DNA from: Chryseobacterium sp. SNU WT5
GTDB lineage: Bacteria; Bacteroidota; Bacteroidia; Flavobacteriales; Weeksellaceae
NCBI RefSeq assembly: GCF_007362475.1
Contig: NZ_CP041687.1
Location: 1,860,001 to 1,924,000 of the forward strand
Direction: 5' to 3'
Length of the DNA: 64,000 nt
Shown here piece by piece: positions 1 to 8,666 of the stretch. The first letter of the stretch is position 1. Each line of letters begins with the position of its first letter. The notes under the pieces are model-generated. The model saw only the letters and a program-made list of their open reading frames with translations. It made no database searches and had not been told where the DNA came from. The translations under genes were made by a program, and so were the position numbers.

Positions 1-106
1 TAAAAGACACGGAGAGAAAAACCATCGAATGGGTGAAAAACTTCTTCGGATTTTTTGCCGCCCATTCCAATCCCTTTTTTGCGGTTTGTTTTAGAAAATT
101 TTTCAT
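1..106 (-). CDS. TraL-like conjugation protein, N-terminal fragment
   Basis: The reverse strand opens with ATG at 106 and reads MKNFLKQTAKKGLEWAAK before running off the window edge. It starts two bases after the stop of the traK-like gene, so it belongs to the same operon. Its place directly after TraK fits the TraL slot of Bacteroidota conjugation operons, but only about 35 residues are visible. The assignment rests on position alone. Confidence 0.5.
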   Translation of the reverse strand, partial: MKNFLKQTAKKGLEWAAKNPKKFFTHSMVFLSVSF

Positions 107-108
107 CT

Positions 109-723
109 TTAATAGGAATTTTTGGTTTGGTTGGAGATTTCCTCGTTGTCGATAATCCTCCAATTTTTAAGCATCACACCGTGCGGATTGTTTGGACTTC
201 GGATGATGTCCTCAAAGTATCCTTCGGTAATCAATTTTCTTGTAATCACGGCAGACTTTCTGGTAATCATCTGCTTTCCGAAAAAGGAGAATTTCTGTTG
301 CTCCATATTGAGCGAGATGGAATCCGTATGAATACTGACCATGGAACTGGAGGCCACAATCTGGTTGTAGAAGCCTTTTTCCTTGAGATTGGTGTATTCT
401 TTTTTTCCGCTGTCGTCAATGAGGTACAGTGATTTTTGAATATTCTCCTTGATGTAGGCATCATCGGGAGCCAAGGTGAAAAATAGTCGGTGGAACAGTT
501 CAATTTGGGCTTTGTATTCTACGGGTCTGTTTAACAAGACATCGGTCTGCTTTGCCAGTACCGGAACCCCGTTGTCCAAAATGTAGATGGATTTTCTTGA
601 ATCCTGAATCATCCGATAGGCAAAGAAGAAGCCCGCCAATACGATAATTACGGCAAATGCTATTGTTCCCAGCGAAACTACCTTGTTGATTTTTATTCTT
701 TGTTCGATATTTTTGATCAGCAT
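109..723 (-). CDS. traK: conjugative transposon protein TraK
   Basis: A 204-aa protein with a short cytoplasmic N-terminus, one membrane segment at about residues 17-37 (rich in V, I, A, F) and a long C-terminal part expected outside the inner membrane. Size, topology and wording (for example PDDAYIKENIQ in the middle) match the TraK family of Bacteroidota conjugative transposons, a VirB8-like scaffold of the mating-pair channel. It lies between traJ and a traL-like gene with almost no spacing, which supports one transcript. The family call comes from recognition plus gene order. Confidence 0.85.
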   Translation of the reverse strand: MLIKNIEQRIKINKVVSLGTIAFAVIIVLAGFFFAYRMIQDSRKSIYILDNGVPVLAKQTDVLLNRPVEYKAQIELFHRLFFTLAPDDAYIKENIQKSLYLIDDSGKKEYTNLKEKGFYNQIVASSSMVSIHTDSISLNMEQQKFSFFGKQMITRKSAVITRKLITEGYFEDIIRSPNNPHGVMLKNWRIIDNEEISNQTKNSY

Positions 724-728
724 CTTAT

Positions 729-1979
729 TTATTTTTTGTTGTTATTCATCGCACTGTTGACCATTCCCGATGCGGAACCTGATGCAGCCGATTTTGCTGC
801 TGCTCCCGCTACGGAAGCTCCACCGGTTTTGGCTGCCAATACCGTTGTTTTAGCGGCACTCGCCATTCTTCCAGCAGCACTCTTCATCTTGGTCATCGCA
901 CCTGCACCTCCCGCTGTAACAATGGTGTCGGCAATGGTGGGCGTCATCAATACCCCGATTCCCGTCACGATATAGGCGACACAGGTAAAGAGCTGGTTGT
1001 AGATCATTCCCGAATTGCTCACATAAACCATCAAGGCATCTAAATTGGTGATGGTTCCATTGGTTAAAAGCGTGTCATACCGCTCAATCTCCATTTCATA
1101 ACCCGAAGCGATCAGTTGCTGACCAATATTGATGATGGTATAGGCTACAAAGGTGTATAGGTTGATGTTGATGAACTTGGAAACCCAGCTGTACAGCGAG
1201 TTTTCAAATCCTGGAACGAGCGCCATACCTACCGCAATAGGCCCCAAAATAATGAGGATGTAGGCCCAAATTTTTTGGATGAAGAAAATAAGGTAGACAC
1301 AGATTCGAAGGATGGAAAGGCAAACGAACTCGATAATTTCTGCAACCAGTTTTTGGAGCTGGAACTCCATCCGTAACTGCCATTCCTTGATGGGTTGGAT
1401 GAGTTTGTCCAGTCCCTCGCTGATGTCGAACCAAGAGTCGTCGGCATCTTTGCCGGTGTTGTTGATGACGTCCTGCTTCGCATCCTCGTCGGCTTTCAGT
1501 TTGATGACGGCATCGAGTAGCTGCTGCTGTTTCTTGAATCGTTGAATCCTCAAATCATTCACTTCGGACTCAATGTCGCTGAAAATGGCGATTCCCGGTT
1601 CTGCAATGGCTTCAAAGGGTGCCTGAATCAGATTGACAAAACCACTCCAATACACCAGGGTAAATCCAATGAGGATTGGTTTGAGCATCGGGGTGATTTC
1701 CCATTCCCGGTCGCCCGCCGCCATTTGCCAACCCATGTATCCGAGATACATCAACGCTCCCAGTCCTCCGATCGCCCTTCCAACCAAAGCGGATCCGACA
1801 GCACCGTCTTGAACGCTGTTGTCCAGTTTGGTAAAGACCTCCATAAACCATTTCTCAAATGCGCCGTCGCCCTTTAGAAATTGGAGCAGGTTGCTGTAGT
1901 CGCCGTCGGTTTGGGCAAAGCCGATTATCGGCAGCAATATTGCCAAGAGGCAAAATAAGGGTGTAGTATTTCTTTTCAT
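729..1979 (-). CDS. traJ: conjugative transposon protein TraJ, polytopic membrane protein
   Basis: About 416 aa, starting at ATG 1979; an upstream in-frame GTG at 1982 is also possible. It begins with a cleavable signal peptide (CLLAILLPIIGFAQ) and has several hydrophobic segments around residues 65-110, 225-260 and 330-360. The C-terminus is Ala/Ser/Gly-rich. This fits TraJ of Bacteroidota conjugative elements, a VirB6/TrbL-like inner-membrane channel component. Start and upstream stop are packed as TAGTGATG, consistent with translational coupling. It is one gene of the mob-tra operon read leftward. Confidence 0.85.
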   Translation of the reverse strand: MKRNTTPLFCLLAILLPIIGFAQTDGDYSNLLQFLKGDGAFEKWFMEVFTKLDNSVQDGAVGSALVGRAIGGLGALMYLGYMGWQMAAGDREWEITPMLKPILIGFTLVYWSGFVNLIQAPFEAIAEPGIAIFSDIESEVNDLRIQRFKKQQQLLDAVIKLKADEDAKQDVINNTGKDADDSWFDISEGLDKLIQPIKEWQLRMEFQLQKLVAEIIEFVCLSILRICVYLIFFIQKIWAYILIILGPIAVGMALVPGFENSLYSWVSKFININLYTFVAYTIINIGQQLIASGYEMEIERYDTLLTNGTITNLDALMVYVSNSGMIYNQLFTCVAYIVTGIGVLMTPTIADTIVTAGGAGAMTKMKSAAGRMASAAKTTVLAAKTGGASVAGAAAKSAASGSASGMVNSAMNNNKK

Positions 1980-1981
1980 CA

Positions 1982-2812
1982 CTAAAATTTATGTTTGTAC
2001 TGCTGCATCGTGTTGTGGATGATCTGCTTGTCGGAAGCGGGAGTCCAAGCCTGTGGCAATGCATAAGGCGAATGGTTTTTCAGAATATTTTTATAGTCCA
2101 AAAGAAGTGTCGTCTTATCGTTGTGTTTCCTTAATTCCTGCACGAACCTTCTCCATTTGATAAGGGTGTCATGGTACATCAAAAAGCGTTTTCCTCTCGG
2201 CATATCCATCGACCTCGACATTGAATATTTTTCCTTGATTAAGTCCAATTCCTCCTGAAGTCTTTTTAAAGTTCCCGTGGTATTGAGCGTTTCGTAGGTT
2301 TGCTGGTTCTTCAGCCTCCATTCGATAAAGTTTTGAGGATTGTCTGGAAATTCGGTAATGGGTCTGAGCATCCTTTTGTAGTAGAGCAACCAGAGCGGGT
2401 CTGCATCGACCGTCGCCGAAGTCCAATGGGCAAAGTCTTGGACGCTTCTTTTATAGATGGTGTCGGATGCCGCCTTTATCTTTTTTGCCTCTTCCTCTTG
2501 AAATTTCACTTGGGCAAAACGCTGGTTTTGAAGTCCCGTCGGTTTTAGCGGTCGGATATCTTCTCCATCCTTATAATCCCTGTTTCTGCTGGGAGCCCAC
2601 ATTCCCCAAACGGTGGCATACGCGAAGTTGGTCTGAATCCCCAAAAGGTATTTTGGATAGGGACGCCAATCGCCCCAACTCTGGAACACCATCCTTTTGT
2701 GCTGGGCTACGATGGAGGGGTCGTTCAAACGCTTTACGGTAAACTGCCCGAATACGCCGACTGCTGTCAGCAAAAGCGGAACGAGGGCAAATTTTTTAAC
2801 TAATTTTTTCAT
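1982..2812 (-). CDS. exported conjugation-operon protein with shared C-terminal tail
   Basis: A start at 2812 gives a clean signal peptide (MKKLVKKFALVPLLLTAVGVFGQ), so longer starts were rejected. The mature part is about 250 aa, charged, with coiled-coil-like helices and several Trp/Tyr residues. It ends with DKQIIHNTMQQYKHKF, the same kind of tail found on the next three genes upstream in the operon. No specific family was recognised. Its position between TraG and TraJ suggests a periplasmic or surface part of the mating apparatus (TraI/VirB5-like slot), which is inference. Confidence 0.75.
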   Translation of the reverse strand: MKKLVKKFALVPLLLTAVGVFGQFTVKRLNDPSIVAQHKRMVFQSWGDWRPYPKYLLGIQTNFAYATVWGMWAPSRNRDYKDGEDIRPLKPTGLQNQRFAQVKFQEEEAKKIKAASDTIYKRSVQDFAHWTSATVDADPLWLLYYKRMLRPITEFPDNPQNFIEWRLKNQQTYETLNTTGTLKRLQEELDLIKEKYSMSRSMDMPRGKRFLMYHDTLIKWRRFVQELRKHNDKTTLLLDYKNILKNHSPYALPQAWTPASDKQIIHNTMQQYKHKF

Positions 2813-2816
2813 CTTT

Positions 2817-3482
2817 TTAATTGAATATGTATTTGTATTTCTGGATAATGTCTCCGACAATCGCCCTGTCGATATTGAGGTAGTTTCTTAGCACTGGAAC
2901 CTGGTACAGGTACGGAATCTTCTTGGCGTTTTCTAACCGCAATATGATGTAGAGGATGTTTCCATTGATGTTCCGAACTCGGGTAAACACCTTTTCAATA
3001 AGCATCTCCCTGTCCATCGGATCCATCAGGAAATCCTTGTTCTCGTTCAAAATATCCTGCGTGACTTCCTGCTTGAGTTTTAAGGTCTGTTTGCCGATTT
3101 CGACATAGTATTTGGAAACCAAGACGGCATATTCTGGATGTTGCGCCGACAAGTCCAGCATTTTGTTGGAGTTGTTCGCTACCTTTCCCAGATATTGGTA
3201 CAGATAGATTAACTTTTTGCTCTGCGTGAGTGCCGAGTTGACATTTTTTAGTTGTTGGTAGATGTATTCCTGAATGGCGATGACCTGTGCAGTCTTGTTT
3301 TTAATGTCGTCGTACAGTTCCTTCTGTTTTTCATAAGAGTTTAGAAATGCCTGCTCGCTTCCCAGCCTTACGCCGTGGTTGGTGGTCATCTGCACCAAGA
3401 GTTTGTCGTTGATAACAATCTGCTGTCCGCTTACAAAACCAACAGAAAAAAACAAGATTCCTCCGATAAATAGTTTTCTCAT
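2817..3482 (-). CDS. exported conjugation-operon protein, paralogue of the gene at 4236-4958
   Basis: A 221-aa protein with a signal peptide (LFIGGILFFSVGFVSGQ) and a helical mature domain. It shares with the product of 4236-4958 the motif SAQHPEYAVL (SAHPQYAIF in the other) and a closing stretch YLNIDRAIVGDIIQKYKYIF. These similarities imply ancient duplication within the operon. It may correspond to a DUF4141/TraI-type or VirB5-like component; that is inferred from size, export and position. It is spaced 2-5 bp from its neighbours. Confidence 0.75.
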   Translation of the reverse strand: MRKLFIGGILFFSVGFVSGQQIVINDKLLVQMTTNHGVRLGSEQAFLNSYEKQKELYDDIKNKTAQVIAIQEYIYQQLKNVNSALTQSKKLIYLYQYLGKVANNSNKMLDLSAQHPEYAVLVSKYYVEIGKQTLKLKQEVTQDILNENKDFLMDPMDREMLIEKVFTRVRNINGNILYIILRLENAKKIPYLYQVPVLRNYLNIDRAIVGDIIQKYKYIFN

Positions 3483-3484
3483 TT

Positions 3485-4198
3485 TTAAAAGGATTTGATG
3501 TTTTTCATAATGTTCTCGACCACCTGTTTGTCCCGATTCACATAGTATTGAAAGGCTCTTTTGTTTCGTAAGACTTTTGCCTTGATGTCCCGAATCTTTA
3601 AAAGCATATGGGTAGAATTTCTGCTCAGCGTCTTGACTTCTCCCAAGGCATAATCCAATAAAATCTTGCGCTCCGACTTTTCCATCTGGTTCATTGCCCC
3701 ATAGGAAACCACAATCCCGACAATCAGCCTCGTCACCATTTGCAGATCATCCACAAACTGAACCTGTGAAGGCAGAACCGCGATGATGGAATAAGGTGCG
3801 GTACTGATTTCATGGATAATGGCTTGCTGGTTTTGGGTGATTTTCGTAATCTCCCTGCTCATCGCAATTCCTGTGGGAATCGCTTGAATGGCGAACGATA
3901 CGATTCGAAGTCTGTCCTGAATTTTGGTCACCTTGTCCTTGAAATTGTTCCACTGGGTTTTGTTGGCAGTTTCCACCGTGGCATTGGCAATTTGGTTTTT
4001 CCGCATCTCCTTCTGCCTCTCGTTTTCATCCATCGTCGCCTTGATTTCTAGGTTCATCATCGGAAAGGATACGTTTTCCTGCTGCCAAGACGGCGTGGAG
4101 CCGCCACTGGATGAAGTGAGCACAAAATAAATCAGCAAGCCCCCAAACCCCCGAAGGGGGCTTTTTAAAGCGTTAATTATGGGATGTTTCATTTTCAT
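3485..4198 (-). CDS. exported conjugation-operon protein with REP-derived N-terminus
   Basis: A 237-aa protein whose N-terminus contains a peptide encoded by a palindromic GC-rich repeat (KSPLRGFGGLL) placed before the hydrophobic stretch. The mature part is helical and closes with NRDKQVVENIMKNIKSF, the tail shared by four consecutive genes. A start at 4192 (second Met) is equally possible. No named family was recognised. Operon position between traG and traJ and predicted export point to a role in the transfer channel or pilus. Confidence 0.7.
   Translation of the reverse strand: MKMKHPIINALKSPLRGFGGLLIYFVLTSSSGGSTPSWQQENVSFPMMNLEIKATMDENERQKEMRKNQIANATVETANKTQWNNFKDKVTKIQDRLRIVSFAIQAIPTGIAMSREITKITQNQQAIIHEISTAPYSIIAVLPSQVQFVDDLQMVTRLIVGIVVSYGAMNQMEKSERKILLDYALGEVKTLSRNSTHMLLKIRDIKAKVLRNKRAFQYYVNRDKQVVENIMKNIKSF
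4139..4166. repeat. REP-like palindrome inside a coding region
   Basis: GC-rich palindrome with core CCCCCGAAGGGGGC, lying within codons about 12-20 of the gene at 3485-4198. It encodes the peptide PLRGFGG in that gene. Such C/G-run palindromes stand out against the AT-rich surroundings and resemble repetitive extragenic palindromes of Bacteroidota. Confidence 0.6.
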
Positions 4199-4210
4199 CT
4201 TATTTTTTTA

Positions 4211-4236
4211 CATTGTTCCCCTTTGGGGACAGGGGC
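4211..4236. repeat. REP-like palindrome between two tra genes
   Basis: The sequence CCCCTTTGGGGACAGGGGCT occupies the short gap between the genes at 3485-4198 and 4236-4958. Its CCCC/GGGG symmetry and composition match the other two REP-like stretches within 800 bp. It could form a hairpin in the operon mRNA. Confidence 0.55.
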
Positions 4237-4958
4237 TAGAAATTTCTTTTGTATCGGTTCATAATATTTTCTACAATTCCCTTGTCGGTATTGATGTATC
4301 CTGCAAATGGATTGATGGAGTTCCAGAATCCCAAACGATTGGCTTTTTCCAGTCTTAACTTGATTGCCAGAAGCCAAAGCTTTAGGTTTTTGACATTCTC
4401 GGAAATGTTGTGCAATATCTTGTATCGGTCTCCCGCAGTGGCAAGGTTCAGCTCTCCCGAGGCGAGGATGTCGGAGACATCAGTCACTATTTTTATACTC
4501 TGTTCATAGGTTTTCTGTGAAGCCTTTACCCCGAAAATGGCATATTGTGGATGTGCCGATGCCAACTGAACTACCTGCGATGAATAATTGTAGCATTTGT
4601 TGAGTTCCGAATAAATCTCCTTCACCTGGATTCCGTTCTGCAAGGTTCCCGAAACTTCCTTCAGACCTTTCAGAATCTTATTCTGAATATCGTTGGCAAC
4701 CACCATCTGGGTTCCCACCCACGCTTGGGCATCCTTCAGTTTGGAGGTTTCATCAATCACATCGTTCTGCTTGGCTTTCAAGTTTTCTGAATAGAGGATC
4801 ATCGCCGCCGTTACCGTCGGGTCGATGTAGGTGTTTTGGGAGAAGCCCCATGTCCCCCAAAGGGGGAGAATCAACAGGAAAAGCCTCCTCCAAACCCTCC
4901 AAGAGAGGGAATTTATTGAAAGTCCCCTTTGGGGATTTTGGGGCTTATACTTTTTCAT
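4236..4958 (-). CDS. exported conjugation-operon protein, TraI/VirB5-like slot
   Basis: A 240-aa protein. Its first 40 residues (NPQRGLSINSLSWRVWRR and on) look like translated REP palindromes ending in a hydrophobic signal stretch before GFSQN, where signal peptidase would cut. The mature domain is helical, contains SAHPQYAIF and ends YINTDKGIVENIMNRYK, both shared with the paralogue at 2817-3482. It overlaps the 3' end of traG by 14 bases, so the two are translationally coupled. Function is inferred from operon order; no catalytic motif was seen. Confidence 0.75.
   Translation of the reverse strand: MKKYKPQNPQRGLSINSLSWRVWRRLFLLILPLWGTWGFSQNTYIDPTVTAAMILYSENLKAKQNDVIDETSKLKDAQAWVGTQMVVANDIQNKILKGLKEVSGTLQNGIQVKEIYSELNKCYNYSSQVVQLASAHPQYAIFGVKASQKTYEQSIKIVTDVSDILASGELNLATAGDRYKILHNISENVKNLKLWLLAIKLRLEKANRLGFWNSINPFAGYINTDKGIVENIMNRYKRNF
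4844..4953. repeat. REP-like double palindrome inside a signal-peptide coding region
   Basis: Two C/G-run palindromes, CCCCCAAAGGGGG near 4853 and CCCCTTTGGGGA near 4924, enclose about 60 bp. Together they supply almost the whole N-terminal extension of the gene at 4236-4958. The reading frame stays open through the repeat, so the element has been domesticated into a leader peptide. Confidence 0.6.
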
Positions 4959-7900
4959 ATTCCTCGTGTTTTTGGTTGATTAATTCTGAAAAATGGATAT
5001 TTCGGTTTTCCAATTCCTGCGAGATGATTTTGAAGATATTTTGCCCTTTGTGCGTCTTCTTCATCATCCTGTAATAGGAAACCACCTTTTTGTCCAATGG
5101 CTTTTGATAAAGGTTGACGAGCGATACCAAGTTTTCAAGGCTGTCTCCGAAATTTTTCAAATCGCCTACAATTTTTTGCAAAGCCTCGTCGTAGTTTCCG
5201 TATTGTTGGACATAGTATTCGACTGCGGATTTTTCTGGTTTTTCCGTGGTGTAGGTTAAATACTGCTCCAAGGAAACCTCATTGCCGTGCACTTCTCCTT
5301 TGGAACCCCGCTTCAGATAAAATTCCTTGAAACGGCTTCTTCCAAATTTGTTGTTCAAATTATTGATGGTGAAAATCTTGTTTTGTTCCACCTTGTTCAA
5401 TGAAAGCAGTGATGCAATCTTGTCGAAGTTGTCCTTGAACTTGGTCTGATCCAGCAATATGAAGGTGTCCGAGTTATTAATAATACTGTCTTTTACGACG
5501 GCATTTCCGATGATGTCGTCCAATTCCTGGGTAACAACCACTGCTTCTCCCCAAAATTTCCGAACCGTCTTGTAGAGATAGAGAATATATCCGCCCATCA
5601 GTTTGCTGGCAATCGCCTTCCATGCTTCCTCGATGATGAGCGCCTTTCTTCGGTCTTTTCGGAGACGCATTTTCTGGATGAAGGTATCCATGATAATGAG
5701 TGTCACGATCGGAAACAGTTTCGGGTTGTCTTTCACATTGTCGATTTCAAAGACGATGAATGGTTCGTCAAAGAGCGTGTTGTCTGCACTTTCGTTGAGT
5801 GTCGTTCCATATCTTCCGCCTTTGTAGAAATCCTTCAGCACGAACAAGAATGTCCTTAGATTAAATTCCTTTTCGGTGATGTGGTGTTTCTTATTGTTCA
5901 GGTAAAGGGGCAGAAATTTATCGCAGTAGTCATAGAATCCGTTGAAGGAAAGTTCTTTTGCCTCCAATTTTTCTTCGAGCTCCTTAATTTTCTTGATGAT
6001 GGTTTTTCGGAAGGACTCGTTCCATTCTTCCGCCGTTTTCGGCTGCCTGATAATCTCGTTGGACTTGATGAGGATGAGTTGCGTCTCATTGTAGATTTTT
6101 CTCTTATCTTCATCGTTCAAGGTTTCATAAGCTTCGTAAACCTTGTAGAATTTTTCGCTGTCGTAATTCGGGTTGTTCATATTTTTGTCCGGATGATATT
6201 CGATGGCGAGTTTTCGGAAAGCCTCCTTAATCTCGTCAGAACCTGCATCGAAAGCGATTCCCAAAATATCGTAATAGTTGTACTGTCCGTTCGACTGGTT
6301 CTCAAAATCTGAAATAATGTCTTCCTCGTGGATGTTGTATTTGTTCAGATAGAGAATGAGTTCCTCCGAGGTCTTATGCTCATACCACCTGGTTCCCGAA
6401 TTGAAATATTGGTGGTAATACGACATCAGCACATTGTCCAAAATAGATTTTTGTGCGGACGACATCGTGGCATCGGGACCTTGCCAAATCAGGAAAATCA
6501 AATTGGTCAAAAATTCTATTTTTTCGATGTTGAACTCTTTCTTGTTCATCAAAAAAGGATTCATGGTGATTGGTTTTTCTTCAGTGTATTGGATGTATCT
6601 CCCGCCTTTGTATTTGCAGGTTCCCGAATAGGAATCTCCCGTGTCCACAATGACCACGTCATAATTGTAGGTCAGGTATTGCTCAACGATATTGTTCATC
6701 AGGAAGGACTTTCCAGAACCTGACGGACCGAGGACAAACTTGTTTCGGTTGTTGATTCTTCCTGTCTTCATCGGCAAGTCCGCCGGATCAACTTTCAATG
6801 GAACGCCTTGTCGGTCGGTAAAACGCAGATAAAAATTGGATTCCTCGTTCACGGGGTAACTTTCTTTAAAAAAAAAACACAAGGCCGCTTCGCTTGTCGT
6901 CATAAATAAATCGTATTCCCGAAGTTCCGTGGCATTGCCTGGAATGGCGGAGCGAAATAGTTCGAGCTGGTTGTAGGCGTTCTTGGAGACGATAATTCCT
7001 TTCGTAAAAAGCTTGTTCTCGATCATCGACTGTATTCCTTCCATTTTTTCCAGTGTATGTGTTGAAAATATTAGGGAGAAATGGGCATTGACCACGAGTT
7101 GTCCGTCGATGGCGATATTGTGGAGAAGCGTTTGGATTTCTTCCGCAATAATGGCGTTGGATGGAGAGTTGTTTGCCGCCCCCTCGTGCTTCTTTTTCTT
7201 TTTGTCGAGTTCCCGCTGTTGTTGCGCCTGCAGAGGAATGGTGATGACCTGATTGTAGATGATGGTTTCGTAATCCTCCAATTCGTTGATGAAGGTGAAG
7301 TTGTCCACCGCCGTTTCCGAGGCTGCTCCGTTTCCTCCCAATATGGAAAAAGGATCTATTTCTGAAGGCAGGTCGATATTTTCGACATCCACATAGGAAA
7401 TATTTTTGACGAAGCGGTTTCCGATTTGGAGATATTCGTTGGTACTTTTGATATTGTCAAAAACCGGGGTTTCCGTAAACTGCATCGACAATACACCCGA
7501 AATGTAGTATTCAAAATCTTTCTCATATAAAAATTGGGGTTCGCAACCGCTCTGCTTCAAGAGCATCAACACCTTTTGGCATTTGTCGCGAAGTTCCTTG
7601 TAACTTTTTTCGGAAAACTGGTAGTGCTTGTTTTTCTTCTTGAGTTTGTCGTCCACAATGTCCGTAAACAGGAGTACCGTTTCGATGGTTTTAAATAGTC
7701 TTCCGTCAAAATGCTCGGAGTATTTCTGCTGGAGGAACTGGTTGGAGGATTCGGCGGTATATCTCTTTTTGGAAAAGATGTCGAGTTTTTGAACGATTCT
7801 TCCTTCGCCAATAATGGATACGACTTGATTCAGCACGGTATGGAAGTTCAGGTAGTTGTCTGGGTCGGCGGAATACTGTTCCACAATGTTCTTAATTCTG

Positions 7901-8019
7901 ATGCCGATAATCGGATTCCCGTACTGTCCGAAGAGGACATCAAAATCCCATCCAAAATCCTTTCCGTAATCGTAGCCGATGAAGGGAATGTCAAATGCCT
8001 GTTTCTTTGTCTTTACCAT
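4945..8019 (-). CDS. traG: TraG-type conjugation ATPase (VirB4 family) with embedded J-domain
   Basis: A 1024-aa cytoplasmic ATPase that powers the mating channel. The N-terminal VirB4/CagE-like part spans about 1-410. Walker A is GPSGSGKS at 431-438 and Walker B is ALIIEEAW near 793-800. Between the Walker motifs, residues about 580-645 form a textbook J-domain: YYDILGI, then EIKEAFRKLAIEYHPDKN with HPD at 609-611, then YEAYETLNDEDKRKIYNE. TraG relatives are usually about 800-870 aa, so the insertion explains the extra length. J-domains recruit Hsp70 (DnaK) and stimulate its ATPase; a similar role here is inference. It sits between traF and the exported proteins in one operon. Confidence 0.9.
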   Translation of the reverse strand: MVKTKKQAFDIPFIGYDYGKDFGWDFDVLFGQYGNPIIGIRIKNIVEQYSADPDNYLNFHTVLNQVVSIIGEGRIVQKLDIFSKKRYTAESSNQFLQQKYSEHFDGRLFKTIETVLLFTDIVDDKLKKKNKHYQFSEKSYKELRDKCQKVLMLLKQSGCEPQFLYEKDFEYYISGVLSMQFTETPVFDNIKSTNEYLQIGNRFVKNISYVDVENIDLPSEIDPFSILGGNGAASETAVDNFTFINELEDYETIIYNQVITIPLQAQQQRELDKKKKKHEGAANNSPSNAIIAEEIQTLLHNIAIDGQLVVNAHFSLIFSTHTLEKMEGIQSMIENKLFTKGIIVSKNAYNQLELFRSAIPGNATELREYDLFMTTSEAALCFFFKESYPVNEESNFYLRFTDRQGVPLKVDPADLPMKTGRINNRNKFVLGPSGSGKSFLMNNIVEQYLTYNYDVVIVDTGDSYSGTCKYKGGRYIQYTEEKPITMNPFLMNKKEFNIEKIEFLTNLIFLIWQGPDATMSSAQKSILDNVLMSYYHQYFNSGTRWYEHKTSEELILYLNKYNIHEEDIISDFENQSNGQYNYYDILGIAFDAGSDEIKEAFRKLAIEYHPDKNMNNPNYDSEKFYKVYEAYETLNDEDKRKIYNETQLILIKSNEIIRQPKTAEEWNESFRKTIIKKIKELEEKLEAKELSFNGFYDYCDKFLPLYLNNKKHHITEKEFNLRTFLFVLKDFYKGGRYGTTLNESADNTLFDEPFIVFEIDNVKDNPKLFPIVTLIIMDTFIQKMRLRKDRRKALIIEEAWKAIASKLMGGYILYLYKTVRKFWGEAVVVTQELDDIIGNAVVKDSIINNSDTFILLDQTKFKDNFDKIASLLSLNKVEQNKIFTINNLNNKFGRSRFKEFYLKRGSKGEVHGNEVSLEQYLTYTTEKPEKSAVEYYVQQYGNYDEALQKIVGDLKNFGDSLENLVSLVNLYQKPLDKKVVSYYRMMKKTHKGQNIFKIISQELENRNIHFSELINQKHEEYEKV

Positions 8020-8305
8020 CTTTTAAAAATCTTTTGTTGTTGAGTTTTTTTGGAAAAATGAATATCTGGTCAAAATTTTTGGTCTTGTCGTAGAGTCCGT
8101 TTTTGTCCTGCTTCTTGAAAATGAGGTAGACACCTCCTGCGGTTACCAATAAACCTAATAATGAACCCAGCAATCCGAATTTGGATAAGATGAGTGCCGC
8201 AACCACACCTGCGCCGATGACGGCTACCGCATAAATGATGTATTTGCCTTTGAGTCCGAAGAATACAAGGGGTTTTTTGAGCCCCTTGTACAGGTAGTAT
8301 CCCAT
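7991..8305 (-). CDS. traF: conjugative transposon protein TraF (DUF4133-like)
   Basis: About 104 aa, beginning MGYYLYKGLKKPLVFFGLKG at ATG 8305; an upstream TTG at 8314 is less likely. Two adjacent hydrophobic segments (about residues 24-45 and 48-65) form a hairpin, followed by a basic cytoplasmic tail. This is the VirB3-like small membrane protein found between TraE and TraG in Bacteroidota transfer operons. It overlaps traG by 29 bases, in keeping with VirB3 and VirB4 working as a pair. Confidence 0.85.
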   Translation of the reverse strand: MGYYLYKGLKKPLVFFGLKGKYIIYAVAVIGAGVVAALILSKFGLLGSLLGLLVTAGGVYLIFKKQDKNGLYDKTKNFDQIFIFPKKLNNKRFLKDGKDKETGI

Positions 8306-8306
8306 C

Positions 8307-8630
8307 TTAAGCAAAGAATGCGGTTACAAATTCCGGAACCACGATAAGGAAGATCATCGCACCGCCGTAGCCGAGGATTTCTTTGTTGACATCCTGGTCG
8401 CCGTTCGTCCATTTGTTGTACACCCTCAATCCTCCGATAAATCCTACGAGTCCACCGACTGCCTTTAATATCAGCTTGATGGGGTCCCAATAGTCCTTAA
8501 TGTCGGAAGCGGCATTGGAGATGGCGGTCGCTCCGCCCTGCGCAAGCATCGGGGTCATTGCCAGCATCACCAAGGCAAGGGTTAGAACTTTCTTTTTTGT
8601 CACGTTTTTTCTGATAAAATTTTTCATCAT
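8307..8630 (-). CDS. traE: conjugative transposon protein TraE (DUF4134-like)
   Basis: A 107-aa protein with signal peptide (LTLALVMLAMTPMLAQGG) and two membrane segments, around residues 55-70 and 88-104. It has the usual TraE layout: short periplasmic loop with a Trp (DYWDPIKLILKAVGGLVG), then a Gly-rich loop. The family corresponds to the VirB2-like small membrane subunit. It ends one base before the start of traF, so the two are co-translated. Confidence 0.85.
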   Translation of the reverse strand: MMKNFIRKNVTKKKVLTLALVMLAMTPMLAQGGATAISNAASDIKDYWDPIKLILKAVGGLVGFIGGLRVYNKWTNGDQDVNKEILGYGGAMIFLIVVPEFVTAFFA

Positions 8631-8666
8631 TTTTAAAATTTAGGTTAGTTATGTATGGTAAATTGG

